A DNA stretch of 64,000 bases, from positions 868,001-932,000 of the forward strand of contig NZ_VFPH01000003.1 in assembly GCF_006717045.1 (NCBI RefSeq), given 5' to 3'. This DNA is from Pseudonocardia cypriaca (GTDB taxonomy: Bacteria; Actinomycetota; Actinomycetes; Mycobacteriales; Pseudonocardiaceae). The position numbers and the translations under genes are program-made. Below the pieces are notes generated by a model. That model saw only the letters and a program-made list of their open reading frames with translations, ran no database searches and was not told the origin of the DNA. Positions 62,001 to 64,000 of the stretch are shown here, one piece after another; positions within the stretch are counted from its first letter, which is position 1; the number at the start of each line of letters is the position of its first letter.

Positions 62001-64000
62001 CCGAGTGCGAGGAGGAGCATCGTGGACCTGGGAGACAAGGTCCGCTCGTAGCCGGCCGGGAGCCGGTACTGCCGCGGCGCCTGATGCTCAGGGCGCCAGT
62101 CGCGGATGAGCGCGTCGAGGATCTCGATGCGGGCCGTGGTGGTTGCAGGTGGCGACCCATTACCGGCGAGAGGATGGATGGCGCGCAGAGATGCGGCCCG
62201 TTCCGTCCACAGATGCATGAACAGGTGCTGCACCCAGAAGGCATTCCGTTCCGACTGCATGCCGGGCGCCGTTTCGAGCGCACGGTCGACCGCATGCACC
62301 CACTCGTGCAACAAGGTCGACGCCGCATCGATCAGGTGCGCGGGGAACCATGGCAGATCGAGGCCGGCGGCGTCGAAGGTCTCGAGCCTGAAGTACAGCG
62401 TTCCCGCCGAGTGGAAGGCTCGGGGAAGAGCCTCGCCGCTCGCCCATTCCCGCCGGAAATCCGCCTCGCCGAGGATCATGACCCGCGGGCGGCGATCGGT
62501 CGCCTTGTCCAGCCACACCCCCGGACCGCTCTCGACGACCATCCGGTACGCGAACGTGAACGTGTCCTTGACGTTCTCGGGGAGGTCATCCCACCCCTGC
62601 AGGTCGAAGGCATCGCTCGGGTCGGTGCTCAGGCCTTCCTCCTGCGCGCGCAGCGACCGGAGCTCGCGTTCGAGCGCGACGACGTCACCCACACCCGCAA
62701 CGATCTTCGCCTTGATCACGGCGATGGCCCGACGCAAGGTCGGCAGTGCCAAGCCGCCCGTGTGAACCGGGTTCGCGGGGACGTGAGCATGGGATGCCAT
62801 CGCGTCGAGCGCAGCCATCGCCGGTTCCGGCTGCACGTCGCCGAAGATGTGGCGATACGCCGGCCCGCGCAACATCGCCAGCACCTCGTGTTGCTGAGCA
62901 ACGCGCCGCCAGCTGCCGTCTGCCGTCTCCGTCAAGAGGTCACGGAACGCCAGCTCCCGCATCGGTGCCAGCGCCTCGTGGTTGCGCTCGTCGAACCGCC
63001 CGAGCACGCCCTCGCTCGGCAGGCTCGCCGCGGCCGCCCGGGCGTGGGCAACGAGCGAATCGCCGGCGGGCGGTGACCGACCGCGCAGCCACATCCAGAT
63101 CGCGAAGCCCGTCGCGACTGCAGCCGCAACCACGACGACCGCCCCGGATGCCAGCGGGGAAAGACCGAACACCGACACCGGCAGCTGAGTGCCGCCCGCC
63201 GCGGCCACGGCGGTGGCCGCCTCGGTGCCGCCCTGCGACGTGGCGGCCTCCGCGGTGCCGGCCGTCCCGAACATGCCGATCAGGCCGAGCACGGTTCCGG
63301 CGAGTCCGGCAACGATCAGCGCGGCCCCGCCCGGCCGAGCGCTCGTGGCACCGGGCGGAGCACGCGCGTGCTGACCGGCCGGGATGAGCCGTGCCGGGGC
63401 CGGTGCGGCCTCCGGCGAGACCAGCTCGACCGGGGCCGGCGCCAGCCGAACGGGGCCGTCGGCGTGGACGTCGAGCCACCCACCGGGCAAACCGTCCGAC
63501 GCGCGCTTCAGCTCGATCCGGGCCGCGGTGCCAGGATCGGCGGCCGGATGCACCACCACCTCCGCGTTCGGGGCGAGCACCCGCACACCGAGTGCACGGG
63601 ACAACCCGCGCATCGACTCGTCCCCGTACCAGCCCGCGATGTCCGCCGCCACGACCACGAGGGCGAACTCACCCGCCGACTCGGCGGCACGCTCGTGCCA
63701 CGGTCGGAACCCGGGGTGTGCGGTCAGCAGGCCGGCGACCTGCTCCGGGCTCAACCGGACGTCGATGTCCTCGAACGGGTAGTAGAACTCACCGTCGTGG
63801 GCGGGCGCTACGAACGCGAAGTGGCGACCGGCCGGGCGCAGGCCGAGAGCGGGCGCATCGAGCGGGTTCTCGCCGATGCTGCCGGCATCGCGCTGCACGG
63901 CCCGCGGCGCGAAGACCGCGCCCCCCTCGAACATGACCAGGTCGTTCGCGATCCGCAGCAGATCCTCGTCCGTCGCGGGACGTGAATCGTCGTTGTAGCC
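47069..64000 (-). CDS. Giant multidomain membrane polyprotein-like gene (start outside window)
   Basis: One reading frame without a stop runs from the right edge to the TGA at 47069-47071, at least 5,643 residues. Residues are numbered here from the first visible ATG (63934); 22 more codons are visible upstream. Order from N- to C-terminus: a soluble lead; hairpin H1 (200-285); zincin-like HEWVH (543); hairpin H2; a polytopic stretch of about ten helices (1145-1550); hairpin H3; a trypsin-like domain (H1913, D1988, S2083); hairpin H4; a degenerate protease-like domain (2340-2465); a cluster of helices; a second trypsin-like domain (H2769, D2825, S2911); hairpin H5; a helical region; HEGLH (3687); a degenerate protease-like domain (3920-4100); FHA (4294-4397); LysM-type domains inside H6 and H7; and an MFS transporter (5070-5470). 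The globular modules follow Arg-rich helix ends, so they are predicted cytoplasmic, while LysM is outside. I know no family with this architecture. Composition seems slightly less GC-extreme than its neighbours by eye. Confidence 0.9.
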   Translation of the reverse strand, partial: GYNDDSRPATDEDLLRIANDLVMFEGGAVFAPRAVQRDAGSIGENPLDAPALGLRPAGRHFAFVAPAHDGEFYYPFEDIDVRLSPEQVAGLLTAHPGFRPWHERAAESAGEFALVVVAADIAGWYGDESMRGLSRALGVRVLAPNAEVVVHPAADPGTAARIELKRASDGLPGGWLDVHADGPVRLAPAPVELVSPEAAPAPARLIPAGQHARAPPGATSARPGGAALIVAGLAGTVLGLIGMFGTAGTAEAATSQGGTEAATAVAAAGGTQLPVSVFGLSPLASGAVVVVAAAVATGFAIWMWLRGRSPPAGDSLVAHARAAAASLPSEGVLGRFDERNHEALAPMRELAFRDLLTETADGSWRRVAQQHEVLAMLRGPAYRHIFGDVQPEPAMAALDAMASHAHVPANPVHTGGLALPTLRRAIAVIKAKIVAGVGDVVALERELRSLRAQEEGLSTDPSDAFDLQGWDDLPENVKDTFTFAYRMVVESGPGVWLDKATDRRPRVMILGEADFRREWASGEALPRAFHSAGTLYFRLETFDAAGLDLPWFPAHLIDAASTLLHEWVHAVDRALETAPGMQSERNAFWVQHLFMHLWTERAASLRAIHPLAGNGSPPATTTARIEILDALIRDWRPEHQAPRQYRLPAGYERTLSPRSTMLLLALGTAGLGQLIGLSLYQISAAVLVVSVAYTARYAGLFVRKDRQPESFVEGFDADRTGPEGTSEEVAGSAQTATLLERSLAILRRAFAAVAKLFGVGVAVLTTFVGLSLLTPAPEARAVSLGTEVAADPSLLGGLFSSPLHGAITVVVAIAAVIYVAWLVMRWIGERRQEAWLEQVRGWNEIGWAHLKDAPLAFAIWRVTAVADGRPTLRLDRPGRMLANLMARPGFDAALADAVEAALVVVEETAGGRVLRSSENYRRLADEAPREFVAALSRSPAATLDDKALATRSTQEAAGLVFAGLRNAIWAHRKATAGNGGRKGGSRELRALFAPIRAASKAVNAARRDLSKARWKADRVERLEQLRVQRSGIGFARQLVLASFPVTGGWWLLVTGLKAATTSVRVGMARLRLPAEVRGMGLDAARAKFAGPVATAAQALKSAQRDEQHAVLAVATEATLDERYRGADVARELDRAVLGWKGRFRPLVIGGASGWPGQVGGASQVASTEFAAGFGIPEADVVSQAAIGTTVSAFSGPAIAALGVRLIRNTFWILFFSLSAAVGLGGMALVPAAATFLPGAFLVSLAGLAVGLMVGKEEIDHPVSAAMKPVRNGRRDLGFKIVQLGVPALVAKSIPVIGLSATLGVLSVATVLLTAAVWVVLRGVDPEARPRAPPSVGTALLGGLYQVVGTPRGLARWIASIPMLAVVTGFYLSALGAPMLDQMLVIVAPELSGSRAALGSAVAAVVTVRGIASLLVGGNWPKLKRLLATPGALWRLVGRDVPLGEPSEARVLVVISVLASVTAVPVAWLVIAPSVVAFGAVSVVTVVVVTVARLPLNEWAEGPSGASLINTGKALSIAAGAQTDAMLLGGFSGAVTVLVASGADYSALTTEALGRFGLLTLAVIGLGILASIRVAKLRIGTLDELKKALTEHADATEEQAGTIAGKLSTNGVRDIGSAAAALAEGWSPAVAAPVRGELGRKRVAQLDLLPDELRMLRIALREFISPEDASRPGLLTNVTRTVFRWLGQRLRWVVGLVASAASTVALTPSASATTGPSSPVHASTRGAGAPGPTSIWGDVFSTSVTIALVGAAAAALGFAIWLWTDMRAHARTFESGRKAWWASAGLAVPAGLGLLGLGLASAALPGGPADPVPTLSAGVFAAAAFAITFLTTRESPRHEPDVPHWAPLPEPPSITAAVGAPAPVPASKAGLFVKLHAPNGDPVWQAVELGRALHPLATRTVRVQQQPWDRMSWHEKGDQQGSGLLLDERLVVTNRHVVERKADPQHVARTGRRYLPYFSRVTVRLASGTTIEGEVLPLPDPTELALQLIATGAVDGPTTFEELLEAAEELDLVLVELRDPGLVDVDLPPFELAVNVSAGSGVVPLGFGRTTVDVEAAGQTWPIAVAGEQLVVSTGTLLGSAGGKYRPAETAFSLEHRSPAAGPGNSGGPLAVRDAGDQVLRVAGLLTSQRTAVRAAAIDALLRAHGVRPRLQVPEIPGVDPVTDLGPRRTWVADVVNSMITRHRTIAGLDDGRQKRELESQFARDVARVADQMTPHELGVVTPALERAAPSLHALIKGKDQTAGPTAPAERGRARFFRQAGAFAALIGVAGWLFMTVGARPASADPGVAAGGSGDGSPSWVAPSLIVGGVVVAAAVAAWKYARRKAVRYLLGRHVGIAAAHEQLRQAGRPVHPSSDDLGAAEQRAGSDRFVRLRSTFHDGVERDDFGVLAAASGALGYVVTDRRAVRGAVDVDVVVGGGTVPGQVLEYPRVGDVIDRWDAASTEDDEQGGVTRSYLARHVDLALVRFELADADRFGREPAASVASTVELADRAGLRRPDGLMRAWLEASGLGGADLGALADRPARPTPRAWVNDPSRLLDAAPERMPAQGRPIVRDTVRSLVSLGFLLATLWMTGWMSGSLRPRDIDAGEQIALAFAVALFIGMPGPAAVTPLVRYIGWSSAAVMRLGLLVYPLAATVGLLAVAPMWVAAGWPAWLGTVLPGFVHDFFPSLAHALFAATWTALVVAAAAVPFVRSRTRRPAVLDELDLVVTTKADIARLTGTDPRDDGPVAISGEFELLEGSRSAVQAVELGSEVVEQVDSVLRLDTAVGSAGTTFVLRDDGVHTDLVTNDHVVGKARRVWVNADGVLQEARPLPVPSPETVAAWMRDLDVFPGVGMDDLIKHAKRLDVRLLRTRSLGRRPLDLATREHFFEPTMSIAYPLGGVRSGRMPLARRSAPIVGLGEARPEGNVVHDSASEDLAVGTRTTWAIEGGASGSPGLVDEDGTLVVHELLHWSVHPLLGRHPGANRSFAVGALALRAYLAALEEEHGTRPVASASAHADESPPRRSGLERALAWIAALVVLINGFLALSSTSASAASNIEGSPEAAATMLGASPSWLLPSLLVAGVVLVGRWYGVRRFDRVDEPSDGVLGLATADFQKPFGPPVDERVAGAQMRGTPVQGGRRRDEIVKDLERGSRWPSAHAGPAGVLDLIRRVVAEKVAGIENGEAFQALMSIRRGSRNPPHVHQFWLAETLGGDAKWQEIAAGHVAEGDDVVRVYFRTADGALHEYTESFLAEVLLGAGPELRHLIAVIAERTLASQTIDDDRLLTRRALRQLELMSVEAPDALRALVDDYSRVQLHIRTVFGGSGPLWTALLLAFAAEFHEAAEAALTGATGVTAADEALVLADAATAAIQTLTAFLPGSTGQLAARAHLLDAIEAAVGALSDDHRSPDELARAAARTQDLLARARALVEAGPGVRPDQSQGAAVVVEWLSMATITADGVRPSDDALGQAARTDPDVLQALIDGRRVVQDHVLDLFGDDELRVRLLTYVDELVAAARSALTTASDFTAVLGEATLLHHVLQAAREGLGKNVPASPEQHWLRAELFNETDVVYERLGRLLVELVDLEDMDGLPSRAVLARLRAELDELGSPVWAVTLRVWTVLGDGRIQGGGLIIGGAEPHEERLLGRILRSVAAALAPEGGEVDVDWHLVAAPLRRAGLSRLGTQMIAYTVFGELGDDRVWTVSFTHVSAVFAGSSEARELIAGHEGLHHRHPHGWEGHDAHASTTLQRLDGVFPGWRDRVREAFEQVPDPTGGDITVLDAAAARSTVIGRYGRHGFIELSGLDVDELPAHFTALRVRHGYLDGIAVSGAEHGMSGADVPDDVVVVGAGGVLDIDAVVLAEVRALPPGTQHALWRDALARLAGGTCCVVAAEVPGLPRTWPYLRSVRAQHAVLERRYGIDATGLPAPAIAALNAADEDLVRWTLRQAPSGQEREALFALAYALADTVRVKTLHVDGSVKSGSGTVIGPGIVATSAELSWGAAEFTITSPDGHAYHGVEVDPQSFDEAWRDVAILRVDALAIGPAAPRHRGDIAEGARIVVIGHPVHGPAGVSVGRFTLSPTGEPEVRAPRVENALGGGVFGGHGLIGMAQPGSARTSAAVVPVPATELLPPDGAVRVTVRRPGTSPDDLRPRTVEGIARVLESGRRDDLRPTLVQLLREMPWSVLERVAFRIGHLGHEPSQVDRLIRGVVDAEMLRRAADVQLNLHPRLMTPSPLYEFEELEAVFDLAGEVVFAGARRSYEDPESMQVLAALLDAAEAEQRFRMRSTTPDQQALTRMRDRILVVLAIGISSPLLDARLQELAALYDIDPTPVTPAVPDTTAYLVVGGTVVEPADAEFVRTTVGTSHDADVRITGGDLGLMPRHAHVQFDRGVARIAPAERGSAITVNGRVVTGPTVLRDGDVIVLGDNTRIVYLRRDDVPTAGASIGAGLPLAGLGDIDPRLGAALLTLAVLLWASATRLGGRWERGPPWLLGARGFRTLRLADRTAIGKITGGRIPGAAAFTAGAGNIGAAVLPAWERVGQHEPAAGREPWVRRLLRWIGRLLAPLVTAMVLTLGGPGAGASAEAIPIGAVTAQEAPAATGETAAGAPDTPSGGTAAVSVEGDTLRDFAAGWRTTTEPIRAATPRRLPADDAVLPEDTVVVAPAGKGDTWTVQPDEYLEKIGLRVGRRDWRVVAAANPIRFGEGRNPHHVEPGWEITLRPSLVQPPVAPTVPTPVPPSSTPPPKTTAAPAPTSTPPPAAPSTSSATAPPARTTSTVPGGSAYPAPQPARGPPGLPWVPVAWIVAAVGLIGGVVRFARVGKASEGVFRGMPPLPTARPARSRTAVAEVLTRPVPRVATWRSGQSRSFRGAFVTVLGAGIAVMLSGWLAPGALASTRAVMARIRRWVVRAAVAVAFAVMAVVATAGPGLAADQAVEETTVVRPGDTLSAIAERTGERDWRTLYQRNADVIGGNADLIRPGAVLRLAPPTGGSRLPPPAARKPHPESTPNPAPSTSESTSHSATQQTAPAHPARGPPWWGALLLWIVGIAAIVVATTEYLRVRAASALPEPRWRHGAGPALGRNDVWRADASFLAEPSPRHKEGAGRFAPLKLRDYRLYLGGQSISVYGGWIQNIAQIQLVMQLTQGSGFWLGAVVALQTIPSVLSMWGGVLADRHDKRLLLMITNGGLLGTAALLGILTVTGQVALGWILLIAPVTGALTAIAKPIQKVFVSEIVGKGLVGQAVALTSLVFTFIQVIGPFTAPFVIMAFGVGGSFVINAASFAVVLAALLLIPSPSLARAAPKARDDVRLRDAFTYLRHPDRRDLAIVLLLWPVVASFALNAGVLVPLLAYNGLGADVRGYGALATAGGVGAVVGGLLNTLRRPGRPPLAMVLGGALALGALTVVTGLMPTLLLAVILMGVTGIARLLYVTATDAYLQTSVAEGMRGRVMGLYMTFAFIGDPIVAPLLGLASEMWTGRAPSVIGGGVAALAAAAAIVLSLRFAGPREAGARVTRLWSVVIAVAVALAGTVAGPDPAPSERRQSQSSGSPRAGTRLDVADVGADPVATQPDEGQPPLPGAGATVPVHRDEPATQQIEQRSRAPPTAWWPAAETHRQQAQTALTELPETPFSGIPTHRQRGSVPPAFPWPVVDGHSSTGGNT
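47530..48730 (-). other. Giant protein: C-terminal MFS transporter domain
   Basis: About residues 5070-5470. LKLRDYRLYLGGQSISVYGG followed by WIQNIAQIQLVMQLTQGSGF is the entry helix of the MFS_3/enterobactin-exporter group, and GVLADRHDKRLLLMITNGGL is its motif A loop. A central loop (DAFTYLRHPDRRDLAI) and six further helices complete a full transporter. It is a whole, apparently intact MFS protein fused to the giant chain. Confidence 0.9.
48860..49355 (-). other. Giant protein: signal-like hairpin H7 with LysM loop
   Basis: RIRRWVVRAAVAVAFAVMAV leads to a signal-peptidase-like end (GPGLAADQA), an outside loop with LysM (49085-49245: TTVVRPGDTLSAIAERTGER, then NADLIRPGAVLRLAPP), a Pro/Ser/Thr-rich spacer, and a return helix WWGALLLWIVGIAAIVVATT ending in Arg. 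Confidence 0.75.
49590..50385 (-). other. Giant protein: signal-like hairpin H6 with LysM-like loop
   Basis: LLRWIGRLLAPLVTAMVLTL ends GASAEAIP (AxA-type). The outside loop has a LysM-like unit at 49895-50060 (DTWTVQPDEYLEKIGLRVGR, then NPHHVEPGWEITL) and a long Pro/Thr-rich spacer. The return helix is WVPVAWIVAAVGLIGGVVRF. The ARGPP lead into the return helix is shared with H7, indicating a duplication. Confidence 0.7.
50745..51055 (-). other. Giant protein: FHA domain
   Basis: About residues 4294-4397. YLVVGGTVVEPADAEFVRTT opens it. GTSHDADVRI, MPRHAHVQF, GSAITVNGRVV and LRDGDVIVLGDNTRIVYLRR follow the FHA order G-R/T-S, S/P-R-x-H, S-x-N-G and L-x-D-G-D. The domain usually binds phosphothreonine and is cytoplasmic, in line with the predicted topology. 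Confidence 0.75.
51640..52180 (-). other. Giant protein: degenerate trypsin-like domain (copy 4)
   Basis: SGSGTVIGPGIVATSAELSW aligns with the SGLLLDERLVVTNRHVV block of copy 1 but has no His at the catalytic place. DVAILRVDALAIG keeps the Asp strand. GGGVFGGHGLIGMAQPG replaces the GNSGGPL serine loop and has no Ser. It is probably an inactive protease fold. Confidence 0.6.
52815..52900 (-). other. Giant protein: second HExxH motif
   Basis: ELIAGHEGLHHRHPHGWEGH around residues 3682-3701 contains HEGLH followed by further His residues. It could be a zincin site or a metal-binding His cluster. A clear downstream Glu ligand was not assigned. Confidence 0.45.
54765..54985 (-). other. Giant protein: signal-like hairpin H5
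   Basis: LERALAWIAALVVLINGFLA ends SSTSASAASN (AxA-type). A loop of about 25 residues and a return helix SPSWLLPSLLVAGVVLVGRW follow, then Arg residues. The return helix is homologous to that of H4 (SPSWVAPSLIVGGVVV). Confidence 0.75.
55030..55760 (-). other. Giant protein: trypsin-like domain with intact triad (copy 3)
   Basis: LVTNDHVVGKARRVWVNADG carries the catalytic His (about 2769), KRLDVRLLRTRSL the Asp (about 2825), and IEGGASGSPGLVDEDG the Ser (about 2911). The GASGSPG loop differs from the standard GDSGGP but resembles NS3/HtrA-like variants. Confidence 0.75.
56540..56920 (-). other. Giant protein: degenerate trypsin-like domain (copy 2)
   Basis: GALGYVVTDRRAVRGAVDVD aligns with the VTNRHVV block but has Arg in place of the catalytic His. 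HVDLALVRFELADADRF keeps the Asp strand. No GxSGGP loop follows before the next membrane helices. It is probably an inactive or truncated copy. Confidence 0.55.
57030..57245 (-). other. Giant protein: signal-like hairpin H4
   Basis: FFRQAGAFAALIGVAGWLFM ends GARPASADPG, a textbook signal-peptidase I-like site (ASA before D). A Gly/Ser loop and a return helix SPSWVAPSLIVGGVVVAAAV follow, ending in KYARRKA. Confidence 0.75.
57590..58300 (-). other. Giant protein: trypsin-like domain with intact triad (copy 1)
   Basis: GSGLLLDERLVVTNRHVVER contains the catalytic His (about residue 1913), EELDLVLVELRDP the Asp (about 1988), and AGPGNSGGPLAVRDAGDQV the Ser (about 2083). This is the S1/HtrA-type order with a canonical GNSGGP loop, so the domain is likely active. 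Confidence 0.85.
58690..58960 (-). other. Giant protein: signal-like hairpin H3
   Basis: FRWLGQRLRWVVGLVASAAS ends TPSASATTG (AxA-type). An outside loop of about 30 residues and a return helix ALVGAAAAALGFAIWLW follow, then Arg/His. GFAIWLW is shared with H1 (GFAIWMW). Confidence 0.7.
59280..60500 (-). other. Giant protein: polytopic membrane region
   Basis: About residues 1145-1550 hold ten or more hydrophobic helices (TFWILFFSLSAAVGLGGMAL; LPGAFLVSLAGLAVGLMVG; LSVATVLLTAAVWVVL; MLAVVTGFYLSALGAPML; VVISVLASVTAVPVAWLVIA; GRFGLLTLAVIGLGILASI). The number fits a transporter or channel. No family signature is clear. Confidence 0.6.
61512..61760 (-). other. Giant protein: signal-like hairpin H2
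   Basis: FAAVAKLFGVGVAVLTTFVG ends TPAPEARAVS (AxA-type). A loop of about 25 residues and a return helix GAITVVVAIAAVIYVAWLVM follow, ending in RWIGERR. Confidence 0.65.
62150..62600 (-). other. Giant protein: zincin-like metallopeptidase region
   Basis: STLLHEWVHAVDRALETAPG carries HEWVH (His 543, Glu 544, His 547). QSERNAFWVQHLF follows with Glu 562 as a possible third zinc ligand (gluzincin pattern ExxA). A Trp/Tyr-rich strand region precedes it (GTLYFRLETFDAAGLDLPWF). HExxHAvD is also typical of lethal-factor-like toxin domains. Confidence 0.6.
63078..63335 (-). other. Giant protein: signal-like hairpin H1
   Basis: GGAALIVAGLAGTVLGLIGM ends GTAGTAEAATS (AxA-type). An outside Ala/Thr/Gly loop and a return helix GAVVVVAAAVATGFAIWMWL follow, ending in RGR. 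This is the first of seven comparable hairpins. Confidence 0.7.

Noticed and set aside
47069..64000. Splitting the giant frame into several in-frame genes
   Set aside because: There is no in-frame stop, and I noticed no strong internal ribosome sites next to module borders; homologous hairpins join the modules as one chain. Separate internal starts cannot be fully excluded.

Overview
The window is about 64 kb of very GC-rich, densely packed chromosome with many GTG starts and stop/start overlaps. It is typical of a filamentous actinomycete. Protein style suggests Pseudonocardiaceae, probably a Pseudonocardia-like organism (inference). The housekeeping backbone purA – DUF3151/fba – DedA – GH76 – TrmH-type methyltransferase – pyrE – membrane-anchored protein – clpB – flavohemoglobin follows, from memory, the Mycobacterium tuberculosis order Rv0357c to Rv0385. 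Accessory blocks are inserted into this backbone.

Region by region: 0-2.8 kb holds the end of an epoxide hydrolase, a small membrane protein, purA and a hypothetical. 2.9-17.5 kb is a nitrogen-scavenging island: urtABCDE (urea ABC importer), a deazaflavin-type oxidoreductase with a divergent TetR regulator, ureABCFGD (urease), a GntR regulator, a hydantoin/allantoin-type racemase and an NCS1 nucleobase/ureide permease. A 160-bp palindromic element occurs twice here, between urtD and urtE and between ureB and ureC, each time placing a G-rich Shine-Dalgarno exactly 5 nt before the next start codon. 17.5-26.7 kb has plsC-like, FUSC, DUF3151, fba, an ECF sigma factor, two DedA proteins, GH76, Nudix, HAD, a DUF4262 gene under a LexA-like box, and a SpoU methylase. 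27-32 kb holds a ferric-reductase-like flavoprotein, a DUF4142 membrane protein and two tandem paralogous lipoproteins. 31.8-41 kb holds pyrE, an SDR, a membrane-anchored protein, clpB (HAIR box plus SigH-like promoter), an AAA ATPase/TPR pair, a candidate parS site, an FMN-binding protein and a type II flavohemoglobin. 41-46.7 kb holds a TauD-like oxygenase, an oligopeptide-type ABC importer without ATPase genes, and a divergent MFS exporter.

The most unusual object fills 47,069 to the right edge on the minus strand. It is one uninterrupted reading frame of at least 5,643 codons, with its start outside the window. It fuses a zincin-like HExxH region, long polytopic membrane regions, two trypsin-like domains that keep the His-Asp-Ser residues, two degenerate protease-like copies, a second HExxH motif, an FHA domain, two LysM-type domains and a C-terminal 12-helix-type MFS transporter. 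These modules are separated by at least seven helical hairpins whose first helix ends like a signal peptide (AxA). This is the layout expected of a membrane polyprotein. A 90-residue Cys-rich protein is translationally coupled to its end.
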